Notes: generated by a model from the letters alone, not told the origin. DNA of 64,000 nt from Ophthalmolycus amberensis (GCA_024529925.1 JAFEUB010000959.1:1037501-1101500), one strand, 5' to 3'; shown: positions 38,117-50,867, counted from the first letter of the stretch. Numbers and translations: made by a program.

Positions 38117-38791
38117 GTGTGTGTTGTATGTACTGAGTGTACTGTGTGTACTGTGTGTGTGCTGTGTGTACTGTGTGTGTACTGTGTGTACTGTGTGTGT
38201 ACTGTGTTGTGTGTGCTGTGTGTACTGTGTGTGTACTGTGTGTGTACTGTGTGTACTGTGTGTGTACTGTGTGTGTACTGTGTGTACTGTGTGTGTACTG
38301 TGTTGTGTGTGCTGTGTGTACTGTGTGTGTACTGTGTGTGTACTGTGTGTACTGTGTGTGTACTGTGTGTACTGCGTGTGTGTGTACTGTGTGTGTACTG
38401 TGTGTGTGCTGTGTGTACTGTGTGTGTGTACTGTGTGTGTGTACTGCGTGTGTGTACTGCGTGTGTACTGTGTGTGTACTGCGTGTGTACTGTGTACTGT
38501 GTGTGTACTGTGTGTGTACTGTGTGTACTGTGTGTGTACTGTGTGTACTGTGTGTGTACTGTGTGTGTACTGTGTGTGTACTGTGTGTACTGTGTGTGTA
38601 CTGTGTGTGTACTGTGTGTACTGTGTGTGTACTGTGTGTGTGCTGTGTGTGTACTGTGTGTGTACTGTGTGTACTGTGTGTGTGCTGTGTGTGTACTGTG
38701 TGTGTACTGTGTGTACTGTGTGTGTACTGTGTGTGTACTGTGTGTGTACTGTGTGTGTACTGTGTGTACTGTGTGTGTACTGTGTGTGTGC
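38117..38791. repeat. Minisatellite, GTGTACT-type units of 9 and 11 bp, about 675 bp
   Basis: The array is built from ACTGTGTGT (9 bp) and ACTGTGTGTGT (11 bp) with variants carrying GCTG, ACTGC or an extra GT. Units alternate in blocks, and a roughly 70-bp pattern near 38200 recurs near 38290. Because the units lack stop triplets, long frames are open on both strands (38014-38862 minus, 38121-38915 plus), giving Thr-His-Ser-Thr-His-Thr and Cys-Val-Tyr repeats. These are artefacts. Confidence 0.95.
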
Positions 38792-40383
38792 TCTGAGACA
38801 CAATCAGAAAGCACTGTCTGGAATGAACCCCAGTAATGAAGAGTTGGGCCTCTGTGTCGCACTTTTTAAGCCCGAAATAATCAGAACGGATGAGCAGGTC
38901 AACAAAGACTCGTAAAAATAAAGATTAAGACACAATCAGCTTAGAGATGACATGTGTGTGTTTCAGTTGATAAGCATGTCGCCTGCTCCAGATGGCTCAC
39001 AGTGGGGCTCAGGATTACGGGGGAATAGATATAAAAAAGCACATCGTCCTAGCAACTGCAAACAAAAAGGCAGTGTGTCTATCAATGCATGGAATGTGAG
39101 CATTGGATTTCCTGCTGCAGTCGTTGTGTATAAACTACACAAATGCAGAAATGTACAGCAAGAAAGCAGTTATCTCATCGTAGCCTGACTATCCACAGCA
39201 ACTCATTCAGTTCAGCATGTTTCAGGATGAGTTTCGCAGATTACAACAATTTGATTTAAGTCGTGAAAGGTCACTGATGAAAAACTAAATATACATAAAC
39301 ATACATTATGGCACAAATTGAATGTGAAGAAGAAAAGAGGAATGTTGTGGCGGTAAAGGACAACGGATCGTGAGCAGTGGAGATGTGTCCTTGGTGGGGA
39401 GCGAGCTGTGGTTTCTTGTGAGCTCTTCTTGTTCTGGTTGTCTCTGAGTCTGAGACCGTTTCCACACGTTGTGCCGCTCTGTCGTAGCAAAGAGCTGTTC
39501 ACTCCAGCTCTGCTGCCACATGGAAACATCACAACAGCAATTCAGTTACTCTGCACATTATCATTGTTCAAACCTTTCCTAACTACACAAACTGAACTAC
39601 AGAGAATAAAGGAGTTAAAATGAGCTCCACCTAAAACATCTGCAGCAGGAATAGGGACCCAAATATATATATATGTAATATCTATGTATAATAGTAAAAC
39701 ACTGACAGGGATCATGTTTCTGATACATTAGTACTTTAATTACTACTGTTTGTAGTACCATTACCTCGTTTTCTGTTTTTCCGTTCAGTGGAGAGCTCTA
39801 GTGTGTGTTGGGCCTGAAGTGTCTGAAGTCAGGCTGACTGTGTGAGGTGAGATGTGAAGGACAGCTGACAGGTGACGTCAGTGAGAGAGCATCTGGATCT
39901 GGATTGTTCAACTTTGTTCACATATGGAGGTGGATCCGAAGAGAAGCAACATCTTCTGAGCATGGTGCTTCAGCAGCTTAGCTAGCAGAGCCTCAGATGT
40001 CCGTGCCGCGCTGCAGCAGTCAAGTTTCAGTGTTTCTCCGTGTGTCGTAGACCAGCTGCTATAACAACGCAAAACAACAGAGCTTTCTGTATCTGCCAAT
40101 ATGGATCACCAATGATCGGCAATTAGTATCTGCGGCAAAGAGAGACGTCATCGGCCATTGACGTCTTTCTAAAGTGCATTATCATTTCATATCCAAATGA
40201 TGAATCTTTGTTTGATTACATCCATATTGTGCATATTTCAGAATGACTCGTCTCATCATCGGCCAACAATGACCACACTGACTCCTCGAGGAGTATATTC
40301 TTCCTCTGGGATGTACAGCGGGTGTAGTTCTGCATGTATTGTGCTGTGACTGGGAGGATGAGTGCAACAAGATGAAGACAGAC
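38792..40383. other. Noncoding stretch, no recognised element
   Basis: A short (AT)n tract lies near 39664-39675. Overlapping frames on both strands (39212-39623) have no domain. Confidence 0.45.
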
Positions 40384-40473
40384 CAGCCTTCACACAATCA
40401 GCCTTCACACAATCAGCCTTCACACAATCAGCCTTCACACAATCAGCCTTCACACAATCAGCCTTCACACAAA
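40384..40473 (+). repeat. Tandem repeat, six 15-bp units
   Basis: Five exact copies of CAGCCTTCACACAAT and a sixth ending AAA. The 15-bp period preserves frame and gives Ser-Ala-Phe-Thr-Gln repeats on the plus strand and Val-Lys-Ala-Asp-Cys on the minus. Copies are adjacent with no spacers, so this is not a CRISPR array. Confidence 0.97.
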
Positions 40474-42959
40474 CGGGTCTGAGAGAGAACAAGCCAGTTC
40501 ATATTCAAACAATTATCACTGCAGCTATAGGAACAAGGACTTTCTCTGCTGGTGGAGGAGTGGATGGGGGGGGGGTGTTAATGGAGGATAATATGTTTTG
40601 GTAGTCATGGCAACCAAGACTTTGAAGGATGGTGACCCCCGCCCGCCTACCCGTTCCCTCTTTGTCTCCATGTGGTGTACAGTGGTGGTGCCTTGGAATA
40701 AAGCTGCTTTAGGTACAATTTTCACATTTATTGAATATGAAAAAGATTCTGGTTGTAGCTGGATGACATCTGATATTATCCAAATGATTGTTGAGGGTTT
40801 CTATGAGCATAACAGAGTATGTACTCCTTTAGCTGATTCTAAAGCATGACAATCACCTAAAGAAATGCCATGTTGTCTTGACGGTGTCGATGCCTCTTTG
40901 TTATTTCCTAAATGTTGGGAACCGTGCCTTTTTAATTGTATTGCTTTTGTTTTTCACAGTGTCTTTGCTTGACACATTTTCTACAATATCTCTGTGTTCT
41001 CTACTGTCACTACAGATCAGACACTGCACCCTTACTGCATGCGGACAATGTCATGTATGTTGTTCTTAGAACTCGCACCGTCTTTGGTGAAAGTGCTTCT
41101 GAAGTTGTTGCAGCCTCATGTTGGGGTGAGACATTTTAAATCTGTGTGTTTTATCTTTTATATATGTATTTCATGTCTGGTTTTGAATCAGTAATGTCTT
41201 AATGTTTTTATACATATTTTACCTTGTTGCTGCTGAACTGACTGATCGCCATGTCGCCAACTTCATTTCGTTGTATGTTGTTACGATGACAACAAACATC
41301 CTCATCCTTAAACCAGGTTATTCTATAAGCACGCAAGATCCTACAAACAGCATGAAGGATCATTTGAGCACTGAATGTACATTTCCTGTTACTGAATTAC
41401 ATTTTTTTGGTTGATGCAATTTGCTCAATATATTCTGTTGTGTCTTTTATTCTTCATGTTGGTTTTAATGCTTAACTGTTTTGTTATTTGTCTTTTAAGT
41501 TCATTTCATGAAGTCTGAAACACTCTTTCACATATTTCTGGTCTCCATGCTGCAAAGTTCAAAGTCTTGTTTTATCACTGAGCTGCCAGCATGAGTGGCA
41601 AGAGGAAACATGACGGTATTGTGTTACCAGCCATCTGCAGTGCAGCTTAAAACCCAAAACGCCTGTGTGTGCCTCCCTGCCTTTATTCTGCGGTTGCTTC
41701 TGAGTAGAACATGTAATGCATCGTCCTCACCCACCTACCGTACAGCTCACAACAAGGTGGGATCAAAGCCCGACACACATCATAAAGGACAAACTGTGTA
41801 TCACTTCCAACAGTGATATCGGATTCAATGTGTGACTCAGCCAGTGTTACCAAAAATGATGTAAAAGAAACCCATCTAGATGAGACAACATGCACTCCCT
41901 GCACCAAAAGTCTCGATGTTCACATCCTGAAAGTTGAATCAAAGTGGAGTGTTGAAAGAGTGCTTGTGGCAAAGACAGGAACACGTGTGACTGTGATGAG
42001 CCTGCGAGCGAGGCAAAATGTGTGTGTTTTTAATGTGTGTCTGTGTGCTAATTTTGGCCAAGAGGCCTGGGAATGATGTTGCTGGCTAAAGCACGGCTCC
42101 CTGGTTTAATGGTAATTCGATTTTGCTTTTGGTTGGCTCGCCCAGCGCCTGGCAACATCATGTCACAGCAGTGGTCTTTGGAGTGACACCGCCTGAGAGG
42201 CTTTGTTTCACTGGCCAGAGCCCAAAACAGGGCCGCAGGCATGACGGCAGAGCAAAAGACACGGCGCCACAAGAAACACAGCTATGGAGAGGGTGAGGGG
42301 AAGGGCAGAACTAAAAAGCAAGAGATGGTAGTGGAGGAATTCAGAATCCTGATAAGAGTTTTATGCTGGAATGAAAGGTGTGTCCAGTGTACTGGGTATG
42401 GCTGTGTTCACCAATAGTGCCATCATAATCATATGTTAATGATACACTGGGTGAGCGTTTGGCCAGTTTCTAATGAGATTTGATTTTTGATTAATTTCGC
42501 ACAGAATTTGGGTCAAATCATTGCAGCCTTATTTCTGATTGATGCATTGGTTTTCCAATAGCTCTAATATATCCCTTTCAATCATTGCCCTGTATACAGT
42601 GAGAAGCAGTACGCAGCACATCTCGTACAAAGGAGGTCTCTCCTGAGAGGAATCTGCAGCCCGGGACTGATTACACATCTAGTTACTGTTACTGTGGCTC
42701 CTAGGAAGCCGCTCAGTCACATGAGAGAGAAAGCAGAACACAAGTTGTACACAACCAGTAAGACTCTTTTAAAGTTTGCAGATAGCAATGGTCCAGAGTG
42801 TAATATTGTGTTCCTCTCATGTCAAAGCAGCATTAGTTCTGCAGACAGTCTATTCTTGGATCACGTTGACTTAATTAATATCAGCACCAAAATACTGCTG
42901 ATTCTAGCAGCTGCTCCGTCTACCATCCTAAATATGGTGGCATAGTTCAGGAAGTATGA
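40474..42959. other. Noncoding stretch, no recognised element
   Basis: Many short frames on both strands, none with a domain. A G run lies near 40567-40575. Confidence 0.45.
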
Positions 42960-43935
42960 ATTTCGTGATGATCCATTCCACCATCCCTCCATCCATCCAT
43001 CATCCATCCCCCATCATACATCCATCACTCCATCCATCCAACCCTCCCTCTATCATCCATCAATCCACCATCCATCAATCAATCCATACATCCATCCATC
43101 CATCATACGTCCATATATCCCTCCATCATACCTCCATACATCCATCCATCATCTATCCCCCATCATACATCCATCACTCCATCCATCCAACCCTATCTCT
43201 ATCATCCATCAATCCACCATCCATCAATCCACCATCCATCAATCCATCCATCATACCTCCATCCCTCCATCATACCTCCATCAATCCATCCCTCCATCCA
43301 TCCATCATCCATCCCCCATCATACATCCATCCAACCCTCCCTCTATCATCCATCAATCCACCATCCATCAATCAATCCGTACATCCATCCATCCCTCCAT
43401 CATACCTCCATACATCCCTCCATTCATCCATCAATCCACCATCCATCAATCAATCCGTACATCCATCCATCCCTCCATCATACCTCCATACATCCCTCCA
43501 TTCATCCATCAATCCACCATACATCAATCAATCCGTACATCCATCCATCCATCATACTTCCATAAATCTCTCCGTCATACCTCCATACATCCATCCATCA
43601 TCTATCCCCCATCATACATCCATCACTCCATCCATCCAACCCTATCTCTATCATCCATCAATCCACCATCCATCAATCAATCCGTACATCCATCCATCCA
43701 TCATACCTCCATACATCCCTCCATCATACCTCCATACATCCATCCATCATCCATCCCCCATCATACATCCATCACTCCATCCATCCAACCCTCCTTCTAT
43801 CATCCATCAATCCACCATCCATCAATCAATCCATACATCCATCCATCCATCATACCTCCATACATCCCTCCATCATACCTCCGTCATCCATCCATCAATC
43901 CATCCATCCATCCACCATCCATCCATCATCTATCT
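42960..43935. repeat. (ATCC)n-derived array with about 147-bp higher-order unit
   Basis: Nearly 1 kb of CATCCATC-type sequence. Marker phrases such as CCCCCATCATACATCCAT recur near 43007, 43155, 43315, 43607 and 43756, and AACCCT(C/A) phrases follow each, giving a longer period of about 147-150 bp on top of the 4-bp repeat. The 337-residue frame at 42956-43969 is an Ile-His-Pro-Ser repeat artefact. Confidence 0.95.
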
Positions 43936-44730
43936 GCTTGCTCCTGAGGTGCTTCAGAGGTGTCTCTAAGACTCCCGTTAGTTAGTAAATCACAGTACAG
44001 TGGATTGGATTACAGGCTCTGATTTGGTTACTGATTAAATGAACATTCTGACACTGATGAGTCAATGAGCTGCAATTTGAAAGCAGCACATGATGACGAC
44101 GTCGGTTTCCTCCACCACTCCTAAACCAAAGAGCACACACCAGAGAATGGAGGAAAGAACACACACATCTAGGTTGTGATTGCAACCTGTTTGAATATTA
44201 TTTGGATCGTTCACATAATCTTTTGCTAATGAGATGGGTTTGGGAAAATGATCAGTGAATTACTGAAACACACACCAGATGAGCGAAGGAGGACTCAAAC
44301 CAGGACTGAGACATCCCCATCAGGGTTTCCTTACAGCTAAATGTGTGACAACTACTCAGGGTATACTATATACATTTAGAGGGTGAAACTGTATCCAGCG
44401 GGAATATCGCAGACAAACTAACATCTGCTATTTGATTCTGCAGCTGTCTGTTTTTGGTCAGCAGTGTGTCTTATCCAGGAAACATGAAGCATATGTTCAG
44501 GGGTTAATGACTAAATTCCCCCCTTTAACAAGTGACTTAATACCACAAGTCCTAGTATCAGGGGTCCAGACTAACTCTTTCTAATAGGAGCACACAAACA
44601 GGGACTGTTGACTGATGACATTGTTTTGTGGTGGCACATAGGAATGGTTACCGGTCTGCACCTCTATGGTTAAGGTTTGGTTTGGGCATCTAAGACTACT
44701 TTAAGGCTATGGAAAGGTCACGTCATGGTT
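43936..44730. other. Noncoding stretch; possible SINE head on the minus strand
   Basis: The minus strand near 44300-44285 reads GGTTTGAGTCC, which resembles a polymerase III B box, with an A-box-like TTAGCTGTAAGG about 45 bp upstream. No clear SINE body follows, so this is only a weak candidate. Confidence 0.3.
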
Positions 44731-44824
44731 AAAAACACATTTTACAGTCTGGCTTTTATGTGATGTCGTCGCTTTTCTGTTTTATTTCTGTTTTATTTAA
44801 ATTTGTGGATTTTGCTGAATCTGG
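44731..44824 (+). mobile_element. LINE 3'-end fragment (plus orientation)
   Basis: AACACATTTTACAGTCTGGC to TTTGTGGATTTTGCTGAAT matches, in opposite orientation, the LINE tail at 46020-46108. Shared words include GTGATGTCGTCGCTTTTCTG. Only the last few codons and the 3' UTR are present. Confidence 0.78.
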
Positions 44825-45105
44825 TTGGCAAGAAACAGGACAGGAACCACAGTCCCCTGTGTCCAAAGTGCCACACCTAATGTAAGGGTATGTTATGTTC
44901 ACATCTATACTACTACAGCAAGGTAAGACCTTCAGCTAGCACAGGCACGTCTACTGTTGTGAAAACTATAACTGCACTGGCTAACCTCAACTTTACCTCA
45001 TACCTCATATATAAGGCAATAATAATAATAACAGAAAGCTCAGTGAGACAGTCCATATGATAAAAATGAAGTAAGTAAAAAATAAAATACAATATGTAAA
45101 TATAT

Positions 45106-45994
45106 TAGGGATGGGCAAGTTAACGCGTTGAATCAGGAAACACATCCTGTAGCCGTCTGTGTTCACCAAGAGCTCTACGATGCCTCATATCAGTAGAGAC
45201 CGGACCAAACTATGTGTATACATGTTTGTGTGTAAACCATACGGTACAAACAATGAATAGACGCTGCCGTATTTACGTCTATGTGACGTTATGTTGAGTG
45301 TTGATGGAGCTGCTACAATGTTAGCTTAGCCTTGCACCGATCCATCCAGACTCTACTGAGAAAACAAGTATTTTAAAAGTTATTTTCTTGTCGTCTTGTG
45401 GAGAGACCTAACTAAACATGAATTCAGACTTTTTACTAATCGGCATCATTACGTAGTTATTTCAGCGTCCCCTTTTTGTCGGTTTATTGCAGTTAAATCA
45501 CAGCAAAATCAGTTTATTTAGTGTTCATACAGCTGTAGTAAACAGCCGCCGTGTGGCTCACGAGACGCAGTGAATACAGCTCCATGAGATCCACGGAGCT
45601 CCTCCGGACTAAATCAACCAGACAAGACGGCGTTTAGTTTCCTGATGTCTGGACTTCCACAACACGCACTAAGCAGTCCAATCTGGGGAGGATTTTTGAT
45701 TCAATTATAGTGGCTTAAATTATTCATAGAATATTATTTCAACACACATTGCTTTTTTTGTTGTGTTGATTTCATAAAATATATAAATATACAAGAAATA
45801 TTTTAACTGCTACTGTGTAAAGGAAATACTGCTGTTAATTAAAAATAACCGTATGTGTTTAAAGTGTTTACAAACCAAATGTTATTGCACTTTTGTTCAT
45901 ATCGTAGCACTTTTAAAATAAAAGTGCGCAATACTTTTAAAGTCATTATTGAATTTTGCACATAATCGCGATTAAAAATTGTTGCCCAGCACTA
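45106..45994 (+). mobile_element. TIR element carrying the 15-kb repeat core (copy B)
   Basis: The left end TAGGGATGGGCAAGTTAACG and the right end ATTGTTGCCCAGCACTA resemble the ends of the 36515-36984 element. Its right 130 bp matches that element in reverse complement. The interior from about 45150 to 45665 is the same repeat core as in copy A (for example AAACAAGTATTTTAAAAGTTATTT, shared with 16454-16480, and ATACAGCTGTAGTAAAC) and as in copy C. Flanks are AT-rich (AAATATAT / ATATATAT), so the target duplication cannot be read reliably. No coding capacity. Confidence 0.75.
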
Positions 45995-45999
45995 ATATA

Positions 46000-46017
46000 T
46001 ATATATATATATATATA
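46000..46017. repeat. (TA)n microsatellite
   Basis: About 18 bp of TA between copy B and the LINE tail. Confidence 0.85.
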
Positions 46018-46019
46018 GA

Positions 46020-46205
46020 AAAATAATTTAGTAAAATCCACAAATTAAAATGAAACAGAAAAGCGACGACATCACAGAAAAGCCAGTCTGTAAAGATGTG
46101 TTTTAATAAGTGCTTTAAAAGAGATGAGTGATTGTGAAAGCCATATCTCCTCAGGCAGCTCGTTCCAAAGCCCAACACAGATATCCAAAAACATGATTGG
46201 TTTTC
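46020..46205 (-). mobile_element. L2/CR1-like LINE 3' end (minus orientation)
   Basis: Read on the minus strand from 46178: VGLWNELPEEIWLS-like sequence, then SFKALIKTHLYRLAF-like sequence with a stop, followed by a 3' UTR with CGTCGCTTTTCTG. One or two residues depend on the frame chosen. Known: this block closes ORF2 in fish L2-type LINEs. It is 5'-truncated and runs into a (TA)n tract. Confidence 0.78.
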
Positions 46206-48175
46206 CCGGTATCTGGTTTTCTTGAATTACTGGCAAACCGATTGGTGGAACAAAGGCTGGATTACTAACCAGGCAAAAAAAAAAAACTGCCTCAGGCCCC
46301 AGACCCCCAGGGGTCCCTCTCTCCTGAATGCCCCAGATTCAGTGTCTGTCAGTTGGTTTGTAGTAAATTAATCACTTGCACGTTACGTTTCTATCTTTCT
46401 GAATATGAACCACTAAACTACAATATCAGTTGTGGAGGGACCCTGATTTTCAAAGACTACTCCACCAATTTCACTTTGTACTCCTATAAAAGTGAGTCAC
46501 GGCGTACTTAAAAAAATAAAAAAGACCTTTTGGCCACGGTACTGTATGACAGTAAAAAAAGAAATGAAATGAAGGCTTAATCAATCACATAATAAGTTCA
46601 TTAATTATTATATTATATTTTTCAACCTTAAATGCCATCCCTTCAATATGGAATCCCTTTACTGTCTTTGAGCTGTTGGCCAGGCTCATGAAGATCATTG
46701 CAGACATCACATATCTCTGCTTACTTTGGCATTCGTACTGTTTTCGAACATTTTACACGCTGATTAATTAATTGCAGATCTGAATGAAAAAAGTGTGTTC
46801 AAGAGCCAAATTCAATTTTTTTCAAGAGACTCCAGATTAAACAAACATCTGGAAGAAATAAGATGTATTTATTAGCAGCAATAGCAGTTTTCTGACTTCT
46901 TTTAGACACTGAATTAAGTTGCTGTCCTATTCTTTCTCTCTGTGTGGAACCTAGAAAGTACTTCAGGAGCGTCAGGCTTGGCTGATTTCCATTCGATTTC
47001 CCCTGCGGGTCATCCATCGGCCTGGGGACGTGGCGAGCTGGAGCGCCCAGCCCGAGGTGATTAAGAGAAGAAAGATGGATGCAGTTTGCGGCGTAAATCC
47101 AAAGGCGTTTCAGGTGGAACACGGGTGCTTGTCTAGCAATGAGGAATGGGAGAAGGCTTCACCCAATCCAACAGTGAAAACCTCCGCTCCCTCTCTGTCC
47201 TTACTCCAGTTTCAGCAAACAGAGGGGAGGCGAAGAAGGAGAGGGGAAGTTAAAAAGAAGAATATCTTTTAAGAAGACCACAGAATAAAATGAAATGCAT
47301 GATAGAAAACTTCACTCAGAGAAACAACGGAAGAAAGAGTGACAGGGGCTGAGACAGCGTGAGTGGAATCCTCTGCATCCAGAGGTGATATTAGTGAACC
47401 CCATCTGTTGAACATCAACAAAGTGGCCTGCTCCGCAAATCTCACATTCAGCAGCCATGCACTCACAGAGGGCAAGACAAGACCTCTCCATTCATCATCC
47501 TAACATCTTCTCCTCACAGAGCATGAGATAATATCTCTCTGCAAAATTGATTGAATAATTTCAGCAATCAATCAATCAATCATTTAACCATGTCACAAAT
47601 GCTAACAAAGGCCCGTGTCAGGCTGAGGCTGAAGCCATCTCTTAAAATATAGTCAAACCTGAAATGTTCAGTTTGCAATGACGTCCAACCAAACACTCTG
47701 AAACTGCATCTTACAAGTTATATAGTGCCTGAATCAATCAATGTCATTCTAAAATTGCTATTGCTTGAAGTGAAAATGAAAAGAAGATACAGTGGCACAG
47801 ACCGATGGATGGACTGATGCCAAACTTCAGAAAACCTGATGGTGCTCATTTTTCTACAGCACTGCAGGTACCACAGGTAACGTGGATCAGGGCTCCAGAC
47901 TAACCGCGTCCCGGGGACCATAGAACATTCGCCTGATAATTCTACATTGTGAACAACACATCCATGTTGAAATCGGCAGGAGGAGAGCTAGATGACGTTA
48001 GCTGTTGCAACTGGTGAGCAACAGCTACTTGGCTGAATAACAGAGATAACGTACATAGAGTTACATTATGATGCATTCAAGCTCCATCCAGTAAAGATTT
48101 GTACTCTGTGAACAAAATCATGATGTGCTCAAATGTAATCTTGTAATATGTAGTTTCAGGTGAGAAGCTTGATTT
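46206..48175. other. Noncoding stretch, no recognised element
   Basis: An A run lies near 46276-46287. The part at about 46795-47110 is non-repetitive and could be conserved noncoding DNA. Frames at 46799-47272 and 47269-47475 have no domain. Confidence 0.4.
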
Positions 48176-48400
48176 TAATATACTATCTTTATCCCTTTAA
48201 GGGGGAAATTGTTCTCTGCATTTAACCCATCCCTGTATATAGGGAGCAGTGGGCTGCCAATGACAAGCACCCGGGGAGCCGGGGGTTCAGTGTATTGCTC
48301 ATGGTACACTTCGACACGTGACACGTCCCAGTCGGGGATCGTACCGTTGACCTTCCGGTTCTCAGAAGACCCTCTTAACCCGGTGCGCCACGGTCGCCCC
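48176..48400 (-). repeat. tRNA-derived SINE (minus strand)
   Basis: On the minus strand the copy starts GGGGCGACCGTGGCGCACCG with an A-box-like TGGCGCACCGGG (about 48380-48392) and a B-box-like GGTACGATCCCC (48334-48345). The body has CTCCCCGGGTGCTTG and CAGCCCACTGCTCCC, and the tail has GGTTAAATGCAGAGAACAA, all typical of a common fish tRNA-SINE. It is transcribed by polymerase III in active families. Mutations in both boxes suggest an old copy. Confidence 0.8.
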
Positions 48401-48857
48401 ACAAGGCAAATCAAAAGGAGTTAATTACTAATTATTTTGAAACCAGTATGTGAACGGTGATAAAGGAGTGCATGTTGAAGTATATGTGATTCATTGTTGT
48501 TGTTTTAAATTGGGTAGCAAACATCGTGGCAATTCACTGGTACTGGTATCGTCTCCTAAACCTTTGTGACATCCCTAGACTGCTGCATTCAATGATTTAT
48601 CTGCAAAAATCAAATCACAGTCAGATTGAAGGTTTAATTGTCTTGCACAAACCAGTTAATCTGATTTAACAGTAAAATACATCCTCTTAGCTGATTGTTC
48701 AGTGGCCACAGTCACTGACAATTTGTGAAAATGCTTTGCTACAGTAAACCACATTATTGCTGAAATTGCTTGCAGTAATATTGTTGGTGAAGTGTCATAA
48801 CTGTAACTCTATATTTCAATCTGCAAATTGCTGGGTTACCCGTCAGGGTCTACTGTC
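48401..48857. other. Noncoding stretch, no recognised element
   Basis: AT-rich sequence without a recognised element or gene. Confidence 0.4.
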
Positions 48858-49347
48858 TCTGTCCATATGTATCTGGTGGAAGGACAGGTGGAAGTGATTA
48901 CAGGGAGTGAGACGTCCTTGATAACTGGAGTGTGACTGCAGTATAGGAAAAGTCAAAGTTGCTATTAGAACTTCAAACCCGTTGTTTAGCAGAACCATGG
49001 CATGTCCATGTGACTGTCAGCATTCATGCCTGACTTCCCCTCTCTGCAGGTGGAGCCTTTCTCCTTTGTCTCGATCTTAACTCTCTCACTTCTCTTTGCA
49101 AGAAGCTCGATCATTTCTTTTCAAATGAATCGTTGCATGTTCAGTCCATGTTGAACAGCCAGTTGTCATTAGGCTAGCACTGTGGCTCCAGGGATGGTGA
49201 TGAAGACAGGTGTGTTCTGGTCGGGTCTGCAGTAACTGAAATATCTCAACTGCTGGATAGATCTACATGAAATGTGATCGAGACATCAGGTTCCATAGAG
49301 AAGGAACCCCAAAGACTTTTGATCTTGTGCTACCAGTAGCGTAAAGC
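48858..49347 (+). repeat. 490-bp duplicated segment, copy 1
   Basis: From TCTGTCCATATGTATCTGG to CTACCAGTAGCGTAAAGC this segment is repeated in the same orientation at 51796-52286 with only three differences seen by eye: one A/G near 48989, one 1-bp indel near 49015, and one G/C near 49165. Its right part (AACTGCTGGATAGATCTACA) resembles a dispersed fish repeat built around a 'TTGGATGGATTGC' motif. The related sequence continues past the copy border to about 49560, so copy 1 is likely the original locus. Confidence 0.95.
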
Positions 49348-50867
49348 TATTTATTCTGGGAAGAAATAGCTCAACATCTGGACAGGCTCACAGGTTTGTA
49401 CGGATTCATGGTTCCCAGATGATATACTTTGACACTCCTCTGACTTCCCATTTCGCGCCACTGTATTGTTGACATGTTTAGTTAATAGCAAAATGTCTTG
49501 ACAACTATTGGATGGATTGCTATGGGATTTGGTATACATGGTGATATCCCCAACTGGATCAACAATGATCTGACATAGTCACGTGTTGTCCCATGTCTCC
49601 ATGTTAGTCCATGACAACACAAGGGCCTGAGGGGATTTACAGAGGAAAGTAAACTCCTCCACCACCATTCTCTCCCATGGGGTCAGGGGGAGAATTAGCT
49701 TGGAGATTGAGAGACAAACACAGTACATCAAGTCAAATAAGACCGCTGGTAGAGGACCGAGCACCAAAGACCAGAGAATCTTACAGCACAACAGAGATGT
49801 AAGATCGAGGGTGAGGTCACTAGAGATGAAGAAAGAAGAGATAGTACTGCTGTTTAAAGCACCTCCCCCTGGAACTAAGACAAATTGGGCTATGCTCTTG
49901 TCTCGGTGGCCCCCAAGTGCCCATCTCCCTCTCTGAGGAGGAAGCCAGTATCTCCCAAGCATTAAAGTGGAAAAACCAACGCCACTGCAAGAATTTAATG
50001 AGGAGGGCTCTGCGCTGTGCTGCGCTCGGTCTGTGACACAACACTTCTTGGCATGCAGGGATTTTTTTCTCTCTCTGTTCTTTATTCACTGCCTTTATTT
50101 CCACTGCCTACAGGAGGAAGGGAGGGGAAATCCAGGCCGAAAACAGACAATGATCCACGACGTGTTTAGCACTGCTTAGGAAAGAAGTCTGGAAGTAGAG
50201 GACAACTGCTAACAAAACAAATGCAATAAGAAACGTAAGACTTGTGAGCAGCCCAAGGTCACTTTACCCTGTGTAGAGAGTGAGGAATGCACTTTTTGAC
50301 TAATTGTCTTTTAACAGTTTTATTTTGTATTTGATCTTTCTTTATGTGAAAACATATCTTGTATATTTACATTTATCGAACATGTTTATTTGCAGTGTTG
50401 TTTGTGAACTTTCATCAAAATTCTATTCCTGCATGTTATATCGTATAACACATTCAAACATACAAGTTAAATCAACACCTAAGTCTTTACTCCTGAAGCA
50501 ATCACTAATGGTCAATAATGACCTAGAAACACAAATATACATGTACTGCTTCATCTCACTGCTGGTGCATTGACTCTGAACAGATCCCAGTTGAGTGGCT
50601 CCATGAAGCTGAAGAGAAGGTGTGTGCTCCCTTTGTAAATATCAGGATCAATCATGGGCAGCCATGAGATTGGGGTCCAGGCATTGACTTTTATTTGGGA
50701 GCTGCTATGTGATATTGGTGGAGGGGGCGGGGGGCAACAACATAATTCTCGAGTGGGGGTCTGTGTTGAACATGTGACAGGGAGATGATGGATGAACATT
50801 TCCAACACTGGTCTGATTGAGTGGTAAAACAAACCTTATTGGATGGCACAACATTTTCTTCAACTTA
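49348..50867. other. Noncoding stretch; start belongs to a dispersed repeat
   Basis: At about 49490-49560 (ACTATTGGATGGATTGCTATG) the sequence resembles part of the upstream duplicated segment in a diverged tandem manner. The rest, including the overlapping frames at 49579-50179, shows no domain. Confidence 0.4.

Noticed and set aside
38014..38915. Long open frames on both strands (up to 282 codons)
   Set aside because: They are produced by stop-free 9/11-bp units of a minisatellite, and give Thr-His-Ser or Cys-Val-Tyr repeats in several frames at once.
40384..40473. CRISPR-like array
   Set aside because: Units are 15 bp and directly adjacent without spacers, in a vertebrate context.
42956..43969. 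337-codon plus-strand frame rich in Ile, His, Pro and Ser
   Set aside because: Translation of the (ATCC)n array; no domain and no non-repeat part.
48330..48400. tRNA gene on the minus strand
   Set aside because: Same reasoning: tRNA-like head of a SINE with altered boxes and a SINE body.
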